21,880 nucleotides of DNA from an uncultured Muribaculum sp. (GTDB lineage: Bacteria; Bacteroidota; Bacteroidia; Bacteroidales; Muribaculaceae), in contig CAJTSJ010000041.1 of assembly GCA_910578785.1 (NCBI GenBank), forward strand, positions 1-21,880, given 5' to 3'. The notes beneath the pieces are model-generated. The model ran no database searches. It was not told where the DNA came from and was given only the letters and a program-made list of their open reading frames with translations. Shown piece after piece: positions 1 to 10,016 of this stretch. The position numbers were made by a program, and so were the translations under genes. Position 1 is the first letter of the stretch; the number at the start of each line of letters is the position of its first letter.

Positions 1-54
1 GAACAATTCATCAAACACTTTCGCTAATTTTGCACTTGCTTGTTGACTCTACAA
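1..54 (+). repeat. Left arm of 54-bp terminal inverted repeat
   Basis: The first 54 bases are the exact reverse complement of the last 54 bases of the window (21827-21880). Identity stops at base 55 (T here, A in the other arm read inward). The arm contains TAATTTTG at 25-32, which fits the Bacteroidetes -7 consensus and points inward toward gyrB, although no matching -33 box is visible 19-21 bases before it. With the recombinase gene at the other end, this looks like a recombination site of an invertible segment. An assembly end at a dispersed repeat is the alternative. Confidence 0.9.
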
Positions 55-76
55 TTGGCGTTTTAGTTGGCAAATA

Positions 77-108
77 TTTGCATTATCGTGGGATTTTTCG
101 TACCTTTG
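77..108 (+). promoter_or_regulatory. gyrB promoter (-33/-7)
   Basis: TTTG at 77-80 is followed after exactly 20 bases by TACCTTTG at 101-108, matching the Bacteroidetes primary-sigma pattern TTTG-N19-21-TAnnTTTG. Transcription would begin near 115, leaving a leader of about 70 bases before gyrB. It lies inside the left repeat arm, so gyrB would keep this promoter whichever way the segment is oriented. Confidence 0.7.
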
Positions 109-187
109 TTAATCCAAAATGAGTGGTTCGTTTATTTGGAATTTATTCTGTAACGAGCTGTTATTGAGAAAGAAAAATAAGTAAATT

Positions 188-2119
<1,932 letters not shown>

Positions 2120-2181
2120 CCGGGTGTTATTACTGGTGAGGTCTATCTCTTAAGACAATTATTAAACAACGATTATTTATT

Positions 2182-4446
2182 ATGGCAACTAAGAAGTTAC
2201 GGCGCACGGCATCCCGTGAACTATATGATCTCATAGACGAGTATATTAACACGAGAGGAAACAAGACATTTAATTACAAGCAGGTGTCGCACGCCATTGG
2301 CGCCGATGCTCCGCAACTTCAGAAAGCCGTCGCGTTGCGTCTTGCAGAACTTGAGTTCGATGGACTTCTGGACGAGGTTTCTCCCGGTAAGTTCCGTTCG
2401 CCAAACAATGGAACGACAGCTCTCGGCGTATTCATACGTAAGTCCAACGGCAAGAACGGAGTGATTATAGATGGCGACGAAGAGCCGATGTACGTGTCGG
2501 AGCGCAATGCCATGCATGCGCTTAACGGCGACAAGGTCCGGGTGTTGATAGCCGCTCACCGCAAAGGCGTAGAACCGGAGTGCAAGGTGGTGGAGATAAT
2601 CGAACCCAGCGAGCAGACTTTCATCGGACGACTGACTGTAGAAAAGCAATATGCAAGATTTTCATCTGATTCCAAGAATCTTGGAATGGATGTTATAATA
2701 CCTCGTAATAAAATTCGGGGCGGAAAGACCGGCGACAAAGTTGTTGTTGGGATTACCTCCTGGCCGGAGGCCGACAGTAATCCTACAGGCGAAGTTTTGG
2801 ATGTGCTTGGTAAGGAAGGTGATAACACAACTGAAATGCATGCCATTCTTGCTGAATTCGGGTTGCCGTATCGGTATCCGGTTGCGGTAGAGAAGGCCGC
2901 CGATAAGATTGGGGCGGGAATTACTCCGGAAGAGATTTCGCGTCGTGTGGATATGCGCGATGTGGTCACTTTCACTATAGACCCACGCGATGCCAAGGAT
3001 TTTGACGATGCGTTGTCAATACGTACATTGCCTGACGGCAACTATGAAGTCGGAGTGCATATCGCAGATGTTACCCATTATGTCAAACCTGACAGCATCT
3101 TGGAGAAAGAGGCTCAGAAACGCGCTACTTCCGTGTACCTTGTAGACCGGGTAGTGCCTATGTTGCCCGAACATCTCTCAAACGGAATATGCTCATTGCG
3201 CCCTGACGAGGAGAAGCTTACATTCTCGTGCGTATTTTTGATGGACGGAAATGCCAATGTACTTAAGAGCAATATATGCCGTACTGTGACTAAATCAAAC
3301 CGCCGATTCACTTATGAAGAGGCTCAGGAGATAATAGAGACCGGCAACGGCGACTATTGTGAAGAGATTCTTGCGCTTGACCGGCTTGCCAAAATTCTGC
3401 GTAAGAACCGATATGAAAACGGGTCTGTAGATTTCGACCGTGAAGAGGTTCGTTTTGAAATAGATAAGGACGGACATCCGATTGATGTCTTCTTCAAGGA
3501 ATCCAAAGACAGCAACAAGCTTATCGAGGAGTTCATGTTGCTCGCAAATCGTACAGTAGCTACCGCAATAGGAAAGCCTCAGGGTAAAAGAAAGCCCAAA
3601 GCATTTGTGTATCGTATTCATGATCAGCCGGATGTGACACGTCTTAGCGATCTCGCATCAATTGCGCGCACATTTGGCTATAAGCTAAAGACTTCTGGTA
3701 CGGCAAAGGAGATTAACCGTTCGCTGAATAAGATGCTTCAGGATGTCAAGGGCAAAGGAGAGGAAAATCTTCTTTCTACATTAGCTGTTCGTTCAATGGC
3801 TAAGGCCATATATTCGACGGACAATATCGGACACTACGGACTTGGTTTTGACTACTATACTCACTTCACTTCTCCTATCCGTCGCTATCCTGACATGATG
3901 GTTCATCGACTTTTGGAACGCTATCTGTCGGGTGGACGTAGCGTTATTCTGGAGAAGCTCGAGGATCAGTGCAAGCATTCGAGTGAAATGGAACAACTCG
4001 CGGCCAATGCCGAACGAGCATCGATTAAGTACAAGCAGTGCGAGTATCTCGCCGATCGTCTCGGTCAGGTGTATGACGGCATCATTTCGGGTGTGACCGA
4101 ATGGGGACTTTACGTTGAACTCAATGAGAACAAGTGCGAGGGATTAGTGCCTATCCGCGATTTGGCAGATGACTACTATGTGTTTGACGACCGCAATTAT
4201 TGCCTTGTAGGACGAAAGACCCATACACGCTACACGCTTGGCGACAGGGTCAAGGTGCAGGTAGCGAGGGCAAATATAGAAAAGAAAATGATAGACTTCG
4301 CGCTGCTTGACGACACCGGACGTCCGATAGGAGTTGATGCCCCGCGTGAGGTAGGAGCAAAGGAGGCGTTGTCCAATCATTCGCGAAAAAGCGCCAAGAG
4401 CAGGTATAAGAATTCATCCAAGTCCCGCTCGCGTCGCAGAAGATAA
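2182..4446 (+). CDS. rnr: Ribonuclease R
   Basis: Processive 3'-to-5' exoribonuclease that degrades structured RNA and takes part in mRNA and rRNA turnover. The 754 residues show the full family order: N-terminal winged-helix region (about 8-70), two cold-shock OB domains (about 80-140 and 147-215), the RNB catalytic domain (about 255-595), an S1 domain (about 630-713) and a strongly basic Ser/Lys/Arg tail (about 730-754). The catalytic signature IDPRDAKDFDDALSI spans 266-280; the metal-binding aspartates correspond to D267, D273, D275 and D276. The gene lies 62 bases after gyrB on the same strand with no terminator between, so co-transcription is likely. A strong hairpin terminator follows its stop codon. 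RNase II is unlikely because of the winged-helix start and basic tail. Confidence 0.95.
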   Translation: MATKKLRRTASRELYDLIDEYINTRGNKTFNYKQVSHAIGADAPQLQKAVALRLAELEFDGLLDEVSPGKFRSPNNGTTALGVFIRKSNGKNGVIIDGDEEPMYVSERNAMHALNGDKVRVLIAAHRKGVEPECKVVEIIEPSEQTFIGRLTVEKQYARFSSDSKNLGMDVIIPRNKIRGGKTGDKVVVGITSWPEADSNPTGEVLDVLGKEGDNTTEMHAILAEFGLPYRYPVAVEKAADKIGAGITPEEISRRVDMRDVVTFTIDPRDAKDFDDALSIRTLPDGNYEVGVHIADVTHYVKPDSILEKEAQKRATSVYLVDRVVPMLPEHLSNGICSLRPDEEKLTFSCVFLMDGNANVLKSNICRTVTKSNRRFTYEEAQEIIETGNGDYCEEILALDRLAKILRKNRYENGSVDFDREEVRFEIDKDGHPIDVFFKESKDSNKLIEEFMLLANRTVATAIGKPQGKRKPKAFVYRIHDQPDVTRLSDLASIARTFGYKLKTSGTAKEINRSLNKMLQDVKGKGEENLLSTLAVRSMAKAIYSTDNIGHYGLGFDYYTHFTSPIRRYPDMMVHRLLERYLSGGRSVILEKLEDQCKHSSEMEQLAANAERASIKYKQCEYLADRLGQVYDGIISGVTEWGLYVELNENKCEGLVPIRDLADDYYVFDDRNYCLVGRKTHTRYTLGDRVKVQVARANIEKKMIDFALLDDTGRPIGVDAPREVGAKEALSNHSRKSAKSRYKNSSKSRSRRRR

Positions 4447-4456
4447 TCACATAAAG

Positions 4457-4481
4457 AAAGCCCGAAAGTCGGGCTTTTTTT
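4457..4481 (+). terminator. Rho-independent terminator after rnr
   Basis: The 9-bp perfect stem AAAGCCCGA / TCGGGCTTT (4457-4465 and 4469-4477) has a 3-base loop and runs into further T residues to 4481. It sits 11 bases after the rnr stop codon, between rnr (+) and the convergent barrel gene (-), so it may serve both strands, though the T-tail is better on the + strand. Confidence 0.88.
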
Positions 4482-4519
4482 ATGCTATAAAGCGATTCAG
4501 CTTGATATTGCTATCCGAA

Positions 4520-5758
4520 TTAATTCCCCAGATTCAGGCGCAGACCGACATTGACATTGAAGTTCAAAGGCTTGTCCTGGTAAATAGTCTTTACCGAAGA
4601 GCCGTTGTCAATGTAGTAGCTGACTCCCGGTTCCGCATATACCCCAATGACATGGCTTATATCGAATTGTACGCCTACAGATGCATTTGCCGACCATTGA
4701 ACCGGTCTGACGATTGTGTTGTGAGTCTCTGATTCCTGTTTGCGGTTATCAATTATATACTTTGTGTCGGTTTTGCCTGACACGCACTTTTCAGCAAGCA
4801 TTCCGCATGACGCATATAGCCCGAGACGCTTCCATGACGCGATGCGGTATTTAACGTTGAGAGGTATGCCGATATAATGCAGCACCTGTTCGCCGGACAT
4901 ATAGTGGCTTTCGCTTCCTTCCTTTAAATCGGATGTCAGATTTGTGTATGTCAGTCCGCTTTCGACTGAAATTCGGTCATTTATACGATATGCTACAGAC
5001 AGACCTGTCCTTATTGGAAGACGATGGTGTATGTCTGATTTTATCTGCTTGCCTTGATTGAGCATCAGTATTCCGAGCATTGGCTTGTCTTCCCATATGG
5101 CTCCGTTGGTTCCTGTGGATGAGTATTCAATTCCGCTCATGGCTCTCATGGAGTTCGAGTAATCATATCCTCCGGAGGTGTAAAGACTTAGGTATATACG
5201 TTCCGAGTTGCTTTTATTAGGCAAATGTCGCTTTGTTGGACGTTCATATTTATATTGCCGTTTGTTATCGCTCATAGACGGCATTGGTTCCTTATCGTTA
5301 TTGTCAGTCTGCCGGTTTGCGACTGTCGGTTTATCTTCAATTGTTTCTATGGTTGTTTGTTGAGTCTGACTGCCGGTATCTGTTTTAGTCGCATAGGATA
5401 TGTTGGATTTTGAGTGTCCATTATGGGGAATTTCCTGACGTTCCGAAGTTAAGTTCGCAGTATTATTGTGTTGGTTGATTGTATTGGGTTGTTTCACCGC
5501 AGGTTGGATGATGGCGGATGTCTTTTCCTCCGGAACTACGACATCATGGTCAACGTTAATTAAATATGTAGCAGTAAAGACTATGGCAATAAGCGCCGCT
5601 ACGGACGTTGCGCGTTTTGCCCACGGTTTTATAATACCCGCGACCGATTTTTTCTTGTTTATTTGACGAGAACGGATGTCGTTCCATAGATTGACTGGTT
5701 CGTCAATCTCAAAGTCGGACATGCGGTCATGTATATCATTTAACCATTTATCGTTCAT
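4520..5758 (-). CDS. Predicted anti-sigma / outer-membrane beta-barrel fusion protein
   Basis: This 412-residue protein has three parts. Residues 1-47 are charged and presumably cytoplasmic, with a WLNDIHDRM...DEPVNLWNDI stretch like that seen in Bacteroidetes proteins encoded after ECF sigma factors. Residues about 48-68 are one hydrophobic transmembrane helix. Residues about 70-180 form a polar, low-complexity Gln/Asn/Thr/Lys linker. From about 185 to the end the sequence alternates polar and hydrophobic residues with Gly/Tyr/Ser in the style of an OmpA/PorT-type outer-membrane barrel, ending in a strand-like NFNVNVGLRLNL. Its ATG overlaps the TGA of the sigma-factor gene (ATGA, 5755-5758), indicating translational coupling. 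I infer that the N-terminus binds the sigma factor and the C-terminal part senses the envelope. No enzymatic motif is visible; the barrel call rests on strand pattern only. Confidence 0.7.
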   Translation of the reverse strand: MNDKWLNDIHDRMSDFEIDEPVNLWNDIRSRQINKKKSVAGIIKPWAKRATSVAALIAIVFTATYLINVDHDVVVPEEKTSAIIQPAVKQPNTINQHNNTANLTSERQEIPHNGHSKSNISYATKTDTGSQTQQTTIETIEDKPTVANRQTDNNDKEPMPSMSDNKRQYKYERPTKRHLPNKSNSERIYLSLYTSGGYDYSNSMRAMSGIEYSSTGTNGAIWEDKPMLGILMLNQGKQIKSDIHHRLPIRTGLSVAYRINDRISVESGLTYTNLTSDLKEGSESHYMSGEQVLHYIGIPLNVKYRIASWKRLGLYASCGMLAEKCVSGKTDTKYIIDNRKQESETHNTIVRPVQWSANASVGVQFDISHVIGVYAEPGVSYYIDNGSSVKTIYQDKPLNFNVNVGLRLNLGN

Positions 5759-6327
5759 CTTGACTGCGTTTCTAAAGTGTGCTTGTATTTATTTATTTTG
5801 GACGCAAGGAGAGTCTTGGCGCGATGTAATTGCGATGCCGAAGTGCTCTCTGTTATGTTTAACATGGAGGCAATCTCTTTATGGCTTTTTCCTTCAACTA
5901 CGTATAGGTTGAAAATGGTACGGTAGCCGTCAGGGAGTTCGCGTATAAGATGGAATATTGCCGAAGATGGTACATTGTCCATTGACGGTTCTTCGTCGGC
6001 AATATTGCTTTCAGCTTCAGAAAGTTCCGTAAAGTCGATCCGTTTAGCCTGGCTGAGAAATTTAAGAGAGTCGTTTACTACTATCTTTGTAAGCCAGCCT
6101 TTCAGCGACCCTTGACCTCGATAGGAAAATGAGGCTATGGAGGAAAATATCTTGATGAAACTCTCCTGAAGTATGTCCTTTACATCTTCCGGATTCAGGA
6201 TATAGCGCGAACACACAGCTGTTAGATATCTGATATACGTGGTGTATATCAGTTCCATAGCATCTGAATCGCCGTTAGCTACCGACGACATAATGCGTTG
6301 TTCGATATCCTGAATTTTGGTGTCCAT
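5755..6327 (-). CDS. ECF-type RNA polymerase sigma-70 factor
   Basis: Alternative sigma factor of about 190 residues that would redirect RNA polymerase to a specific regulon. Region 2 is visible in the DILQESFIKIFSSIASF / LKGWLTKIVVNDSLKFL segment, and region 4 in LPDGYRTIFNLYVVEGKSHKE followed by the helix-turn-helix IASMLNITESTSASQLHRAK. A longer reading frame runs to 6375 but would begin with TTG; I chose the ATG at 6327, which gives the usual ECF length. The next gene overlaps it by 4 bases and is the likely anti-sigma partner. The regulon cannot be read from this window. The distance from the NigD-like gene upstream (113 bases with a hairpin) suggests separate transcription. Confidence 0.9.
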   Translation of the reverse strand: MDTKIQDIEQRIMSSVANGDSDAMELIYTTYIRYLTAVCSRYILNPEDVKDILQESFIKIFSSIASFSYRGQGSLKGWLTKIVVNDSLKFLSQAKRIDFTELSEAESNIADEEPSMDNVPSSAIFHLIRELPDGYRTIFNLYVVEGKSHKEIASMLNITESTSASQLHRAKTLLASKINKYKHTLETQSR

Positions 6328-6379
6328 TCGATTTCTTGTTGTCTGAACGGTTGCTATAATAAACCTTTCCGACAAATAG

Positions 6380-6415
6380 TATATGGGAGAAAGCCTGCGG
6401 ACGTTCTCCCATATA
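6380..6415 (-). terminator. Hairpin between NigD-like gene and sigma-factor gene
   Basis: Two perfect 12-base arms (6380-6391 and 6404-6415, core ATGGGAGAA / TTCTCCCAT) enclose a 12-base loop, starting 26 bases after the stop of the lipoprotein gene. On the minus strand only a weak T-rich stretch (ATACTATTT) follows. It is probably the lipoprotein terminator; because it ends about 50 bases before the sigma-factor ATG, it could also influence sigma-factor expression. Confidence 0.55.
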
Positions 6416-6440
6416 TCGTGTGCAATTTACTCGAAAATCA

Positions 6441-7178
6441 TTACTTTATCGGCATCTTGCATATATCGCTGTTGATGCTTGGATCATGTGTGAATTCTCT
6501 CATATCGATGTCTAATTCAGCTGACTTCGGGCCAGTGAACGATTGCCATTTGAGCTTGATTTTCATGTCGATGCCATGATGTGGGAGCTTATTGAGGTTA
6601 AATGCAATCAGGCCGTCGCCTATACGTCCGCCCGTATCGCCTTTGGCATCGTGGCGTAGCACCAGTTCGTAGGGATCGTCGGCATTGGTGCCTGAAACGA
6701 GGTCGATATAATGCGGTGTATGCGACGGACCCCATGTGGTTCGTATACGTAATGTCAGGTAGCCGTCCTCAGCAACTGTAACCCAGTCTTTGACAATCTC
6801 AATGGGGTCGTTTGCAAATTGGTTGATGTCTTCAGCATCCGTTATCACTACAGGCATCTTCGTGCGTATGCTATCGAGCCAGTTGACTTTCACGTTCCGT
6901 ACGTCGGCTCCATAGCTTGCCGGAGACTCTTCGGTATAGTTGACCAGTGCACGTACTTCCTTGTTGCCGTAAGGCGATTTGTTCATGTTGGACGGAATCA
7001 GCACTGTGGATTTGTCAAGATACATCATAAATGAGCCATCGTCTATTGGTGACACTGTTACTATGGCTGTCGGACGGCGCAGTTCAATGTTGTCATTGTC
7101 ATCATCGAGGCACGATTGAAAAGTTATGGACGATGCCAAAAGCCCGAGGGCTGTGATTAAGAATTTACACTTTGTCAT
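6441..7178 (-). CDS. NigD-like lipoprotein
   Basis: Exported protein of 245 residues. It starts with a short basic, hydrophobic leader ending in the lipobox-like FQSC, with Cys at about residue 23, followed by an acidic DDDNDN stretch, a pattern typical of Bacteroidetes surface lipoproteins. The following region (TAIVTVSPIDDGSFMMYLD, KSPYGNKEVRALVNY, VNWLDSI) resembles the NigD-like family, which has an N-terminal OB-type domain and a C-terminal beta-sandwich. The family name comes from a Prevotella nigrescin locus; its general function is not established. It lies between the Ca2+ ATPase gene (stop 77 bases upstream) and the sigma-factor gene, all on the minus strand. I see no clear promoter in the 77-base gap, so read-through from the ATPase is possible. 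Confidence 0.75.
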   Translation of the reverse strand: MTKCKFLITALGLLASSITFQSCLDDDNDNIELRRPTAIVTVSPIDDGSFMMYLDKSTVLIPSNMNKSPYGNKEVRALVNYTEESPASYGADVRNVKVNWLDSIRTKMPVVITDAEDINQFANDPIEIVKDWVTVAEDGYLTLRIRTTWGPSHTPHYIDLVSGTNADDPYELVLRHDAKGDTGGRIGDGLIAFNLNKLPHHGIDMKIKLKWQSFTGPKSAELDIDMREFTHDPSINSDICKMPIK

Positions 7179-7255
7179 AATGTCTGAATAATTTAATTGT
7201 TCTATCAGTTAAATCTCCGCATAGTAAAAATCTTGCATCTACGGCCTGGATTTTT

Positions 7256-9949
7256 TCAATTATTTTTTGCGATTAACCTGACAATCTCGCCAACCCACAA
7301 AACAATTGAAGTGGACAGAATTATGATAATCCAGTCTGAAAGGCTGATAGGTACCACATTAAAGAAATTGCCTCCGACTTCTATAATCAGAATCTGTCCT
7401 ATAAAAATTATGGTGGCTATGAATATAAATTCTCCGCAATCTTTTATGTGAAGTGCGCTTTTGTTGGTGGAAAATGCGCGGGCATTGAACATATTCCAAA
7501 ACTGCATCATGACAAATATTGTAAACAACAGGCTAAGTTCATAAGGCGTCATGGCATTTTTTGCTCCAAGCCTGATGTGTGTTAAATCAGTCATTGAGGT
7601 GACATCGCTGTGCTGAAACACATACAGAATTCCGAACAATATGAAGAAAAACAGCATTCCCACACCGATAATGTTGATCCACATTGCCCGATTGATTATG
7701 AATGATTTGCGGTCGCGGGGATGTTCGTTCATGACCGATGCCGATGGTGGCAGTGACGACAATGCCATTGCCGCGAATGTGTCCATAATCAAGTTTACCC
7801 ATAGCATTTGGGTTACGGTAAGTGGCGATTCAGTACCCGTAAATGCTCCAATAAGGACTATGAGGCAGGCTGTTACGTTGACCGTTAGCTGAAACATGAT
7901 GAATCGTTGGATGTTTCGGTACAAAGAACGGCCCCACATGACAGCGCGTCCTATAGAAGCGAATGAGTTGTCGACAATCGTGATGTCGCTTGCTTCCTTG
8001 GCTACGGATGTTCCGTCGCCCATTGATAGTCCTACGTGTGCCGATTTCAGTGCCGGAGCGTCGTTGGTTCCGTCGCCGGTGACTGCAACGACTTCTCCTC
8101 GCTTTTGAAGTATTTCAACAAGCCTTTTTTTGTCCATTGGCCGGGCTCTGGCTATGATTTTGATGTCGGCAACACTATCGGTCAGTTCGTCATCGGACAT
8201 GCTTTCGAATTCCGGTCCGGTTATAATCTTACTATTTTTGTCCGAGTCGTTGCATAGTCCGATTTGTTTCCCTATTTCCCGTGCTGTGGCAGGGGTATCG
8301 CCGGTGACAATCTTTATCGATATTCCTGCATCCATACACTCGTTTATTGCGTCGGGGACATCGTCGCGCACGGGGTCGGAGATAGCTACAATGCCCAGAA
8401 AATGTAAATCGGCGGAAGCTATCCTGCCTTCTGCAAAATGGTCTGTTTCGTCGGCAATTTCCTTATAGGCAAATCCAAGTGTACGCATGGCTTTGCTTTG
8501 GTAGTCTAATAAAATGCGTTCGATCTCTTGCTTGTTTTTGTTGCCGTGGCACGATGAACACAAGTCATAAACTATTTCTGGAGCGCCCTTGACCAAAAGG
8601 TGTCTTTTCCCACGGATATCTTCCATAATTACTGCCATATATTTGCGCTCGGTGTTAAACGGCAGTTCGCATATTATCTTGTTGCGGATGCGAATTTTTT
8701 TATAGTCAAAACCTTGTGCCAACAACCACAATAGCAGGGCTCCTTCAGTTGGATTGCCCACGACTGCTGGAGCTTCGGTATTTGAAAAGTCGAGTTGCGC
8801 CGTTGAATTTACTGCAATGCTGTTTACTATGATTTGGCTTGTTTCATCATCGGTAAGCCTTTCTCCATTTATCGCGAAAAAGTTGGCTTCGGCCACTTGC
8901 ATCCGGTTCTGGGTCAGCGTACCGGTTTTGTCGGTACAGATTACGGTAGTGGCCCCCATTGTTTCACAGGCATGCATTTTCCGTACGAGATTGTTCGTCT
9001 TGAGCATTCGTCGCATGCTGTATGCAAGGCTTAGTGTTACAGCCATAGGTAGTCCTTCGGGTACCGCTACAACAATAAGAGTTACCGATATCATGATGGT
9101 TTGCAGGAGGTAGGCCACGAAGTGCATCCAGTCAAAGTTCTCTGTTCCATAAATGTTGAAGTACACCATGACACGTCCGATTATAATGGCCGCACCTATG
9201 GCATAGCTTGCCATGCTTATGAGTTTTCCAAGCCGGTCAAGCTGTTCGTCCAATGGCGTTTTAACGCTGTCGTCTATCTGCGATGCTTCAAACACCTTGC
9301 CGTTTTCGGTTGCGTCGCCGACTGCAAATACTTTGGCTACGCCGTGTCCGTCCATCACTTTAGATCCGCGCATAACGTGGTTGGTCGGGAATGTTGCTTC
9401 CGGATCAAATTCATCCTCGATTACCGACTTGTCGGCAACAGGCTCTCCTGTGAGCGTTGACTCATCTACGCTTAATGAGGTCGCTTCAAGCAGTTCTGCA
9501 TCGGCCGGAATCTCTTCTCCCGTGTTGAGAATGATTATATCGCCGACTACGATATCTTTACGTGGAACGGTTGTGACATTGCCATCGTTTCGAATCACCT
9601 GCACCGGCTCGTCGTCATTGACCTGGTTGAGAATAGAAAATTCTTTGTCGGCCTTATATTCAAATATGAATGCCAGCCCGGTTGCAAGAAGTATGGCGAT
9701 TATGATTCCCAATGGCTCAAAAAAGACTTTCAGTCCCAGTCCGAGATACCAATATTCATAGCACGAAATACCGATTGACAACATTCCGGCTATCAATAGG
9801 ATGACTATAAGCGGATCCTTGAATTTGGCCAGGAACGCATGCCACAGCGATTCCCTCTCAGGAGGAGTCAGTATGTTGTGGCCGTTAAGTCTTCGGCTCT
9901 CCGAGACCTCGGAGTCGTTAAGCCCGAGGTATTTCTGTTTATTATCCAT
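7256..9949 (-). CDS. Ca2+-transporting P-type ATPase (PMCA-type)
   Basis: Integral membrane pump of 897 residues predicted to export Ca2+. Visible landmarks are the actuator loop TGEP (167-170), PEGLP in transmembrane helix 4 (297-301), the phosphorylation motif DKTGTLT with D340, a KGAPE nucleotide-binding motif, and the hinge motif GDGTNDAP (about 625-632). Helix 6 carries NLIMDTFAAMAL, typical of PMCA-like pumps with a single Ca2+ site; helix 4 Glu and helix 5 Asn are present. The frame extends upstream to a TTG at 9976, but that TTG lies inside the -7 box, so the ATG at 9949 is the credible start. The gene has its own promoter directly downstream of asnA. The ion is inferred from the family; Mn2+ is the other possibility. 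Confidence 0.9.
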   Translation of the reverse strand: MDNKQKYLGLNDSEVSESRRLNGHNILTPPERESLWHAFLAKFKDPLIVILLIAGMLSIGISCYEYWYLGLGLKVFFEPLGIIIAILLATGLAFIFEYKADKEFSILNQVNDDEPVQVIRNDGNVTTVPRKDIVVGDIIILNTGEEIPADAELLEATSLSVDESTLTGEPVADKSVIEDEFDPEATFPTNHVMRGSKVMDGHGVAKVFAVGDATENGKVFEASQIDDSVKTPLDEQLDRLGKLISMASYAIGAAIIIGRVMVYFNIYGTENFDWMHFVAYLLQTIMISVTLIVVAVPEGLPMAVTLSLAYSMRRMLKTNNLVRKMHACETMGATTVICTDKTGTLTQNRMQVAEANFFAINGERLTDDETSQIIVNSIAVNSTAQLDFSNTEAPAVVGNPTEGALLLWLLAQGFDYKKIRIRNKIICELPFNTERKYMAVIMEDIRGKRHLLVKGAPEIVYDLCSSCHGNKNKQEIERILLDYQSKAMRTLGFAYKEIADETDHFAEGRIASADLHFLGIVAISDPVRDDVPDAINECMDAGISIKIVTGDTPATAREIGKQIGLCNDSDKNSKIITGPEFESMSDDELTDSVADIKIIARARPMDKKRLVEILQKRGEVVAVTGDGTNDAPALKSAHVGLSMGDGTSVAKEASDITIVDNSFASIGRAVMWGRSLYRNIQRFIMFQLTVNVTACLIVLIGAFTGTESPLTVTQMLWVNLIMDTFAAMALSSLPPSASVMNEHPRDRKSFIINRAMWINIIGVGMLFFFILFGILYVFQHSDVTSMTDLTHIRLGAKNAMTPYELSLLFTIFVMMQFWNMFNARAFSTNKSALHIKDCGEFIFIATIIFIGQILIIEVGGNFFNVVPISLSDWIIIILSTSIVLWVGEIVRLIAKNN

Positions 9950-9973
9950 TGTGTCTTTGTCATTTTCAAGGCG

Positions 9974-10004
9974 CAAAGTTACTCTCTTGTCCTGAAAACA
10001 GCAA
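9974..10004 (-). promoter_or_regulatory. Promoter of the P-type ATPase gene, with an internal dyad
   Basis: Read on the minus strand, TTG (10004-10002) is followed after 20 bases by TAACTTTG (9981-9974), a good Bacteroidetes promoter. A 7-bp inverted repeat TCTCTTG-N12-CAAGAGA (9983-9989 and 10002-10008) covers the -33 box and most of the spacer, as an operator would. It starts only a few bases after the asnA stop codon, so it could instead be a weak asnA terminator. Confidence 0.65.
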
Positions 10005-10016
10005 GAGACACGTGGG

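Noticed and set aside
6328..6375. N-terminal extension of the sigma factor from a TTG start
   Set aside because: The internal ATG at 6327 gives the standard ECF length; the extra residues do not look like sigma region 2.
7226..7255. AAAAATC/GATTTTT inverted repeat after the Ca2+ ATPase stop codon
   Set aside because: Stem is only 7 bp, almost all A/T, with a 16-base loop; too weak to call a terminator.
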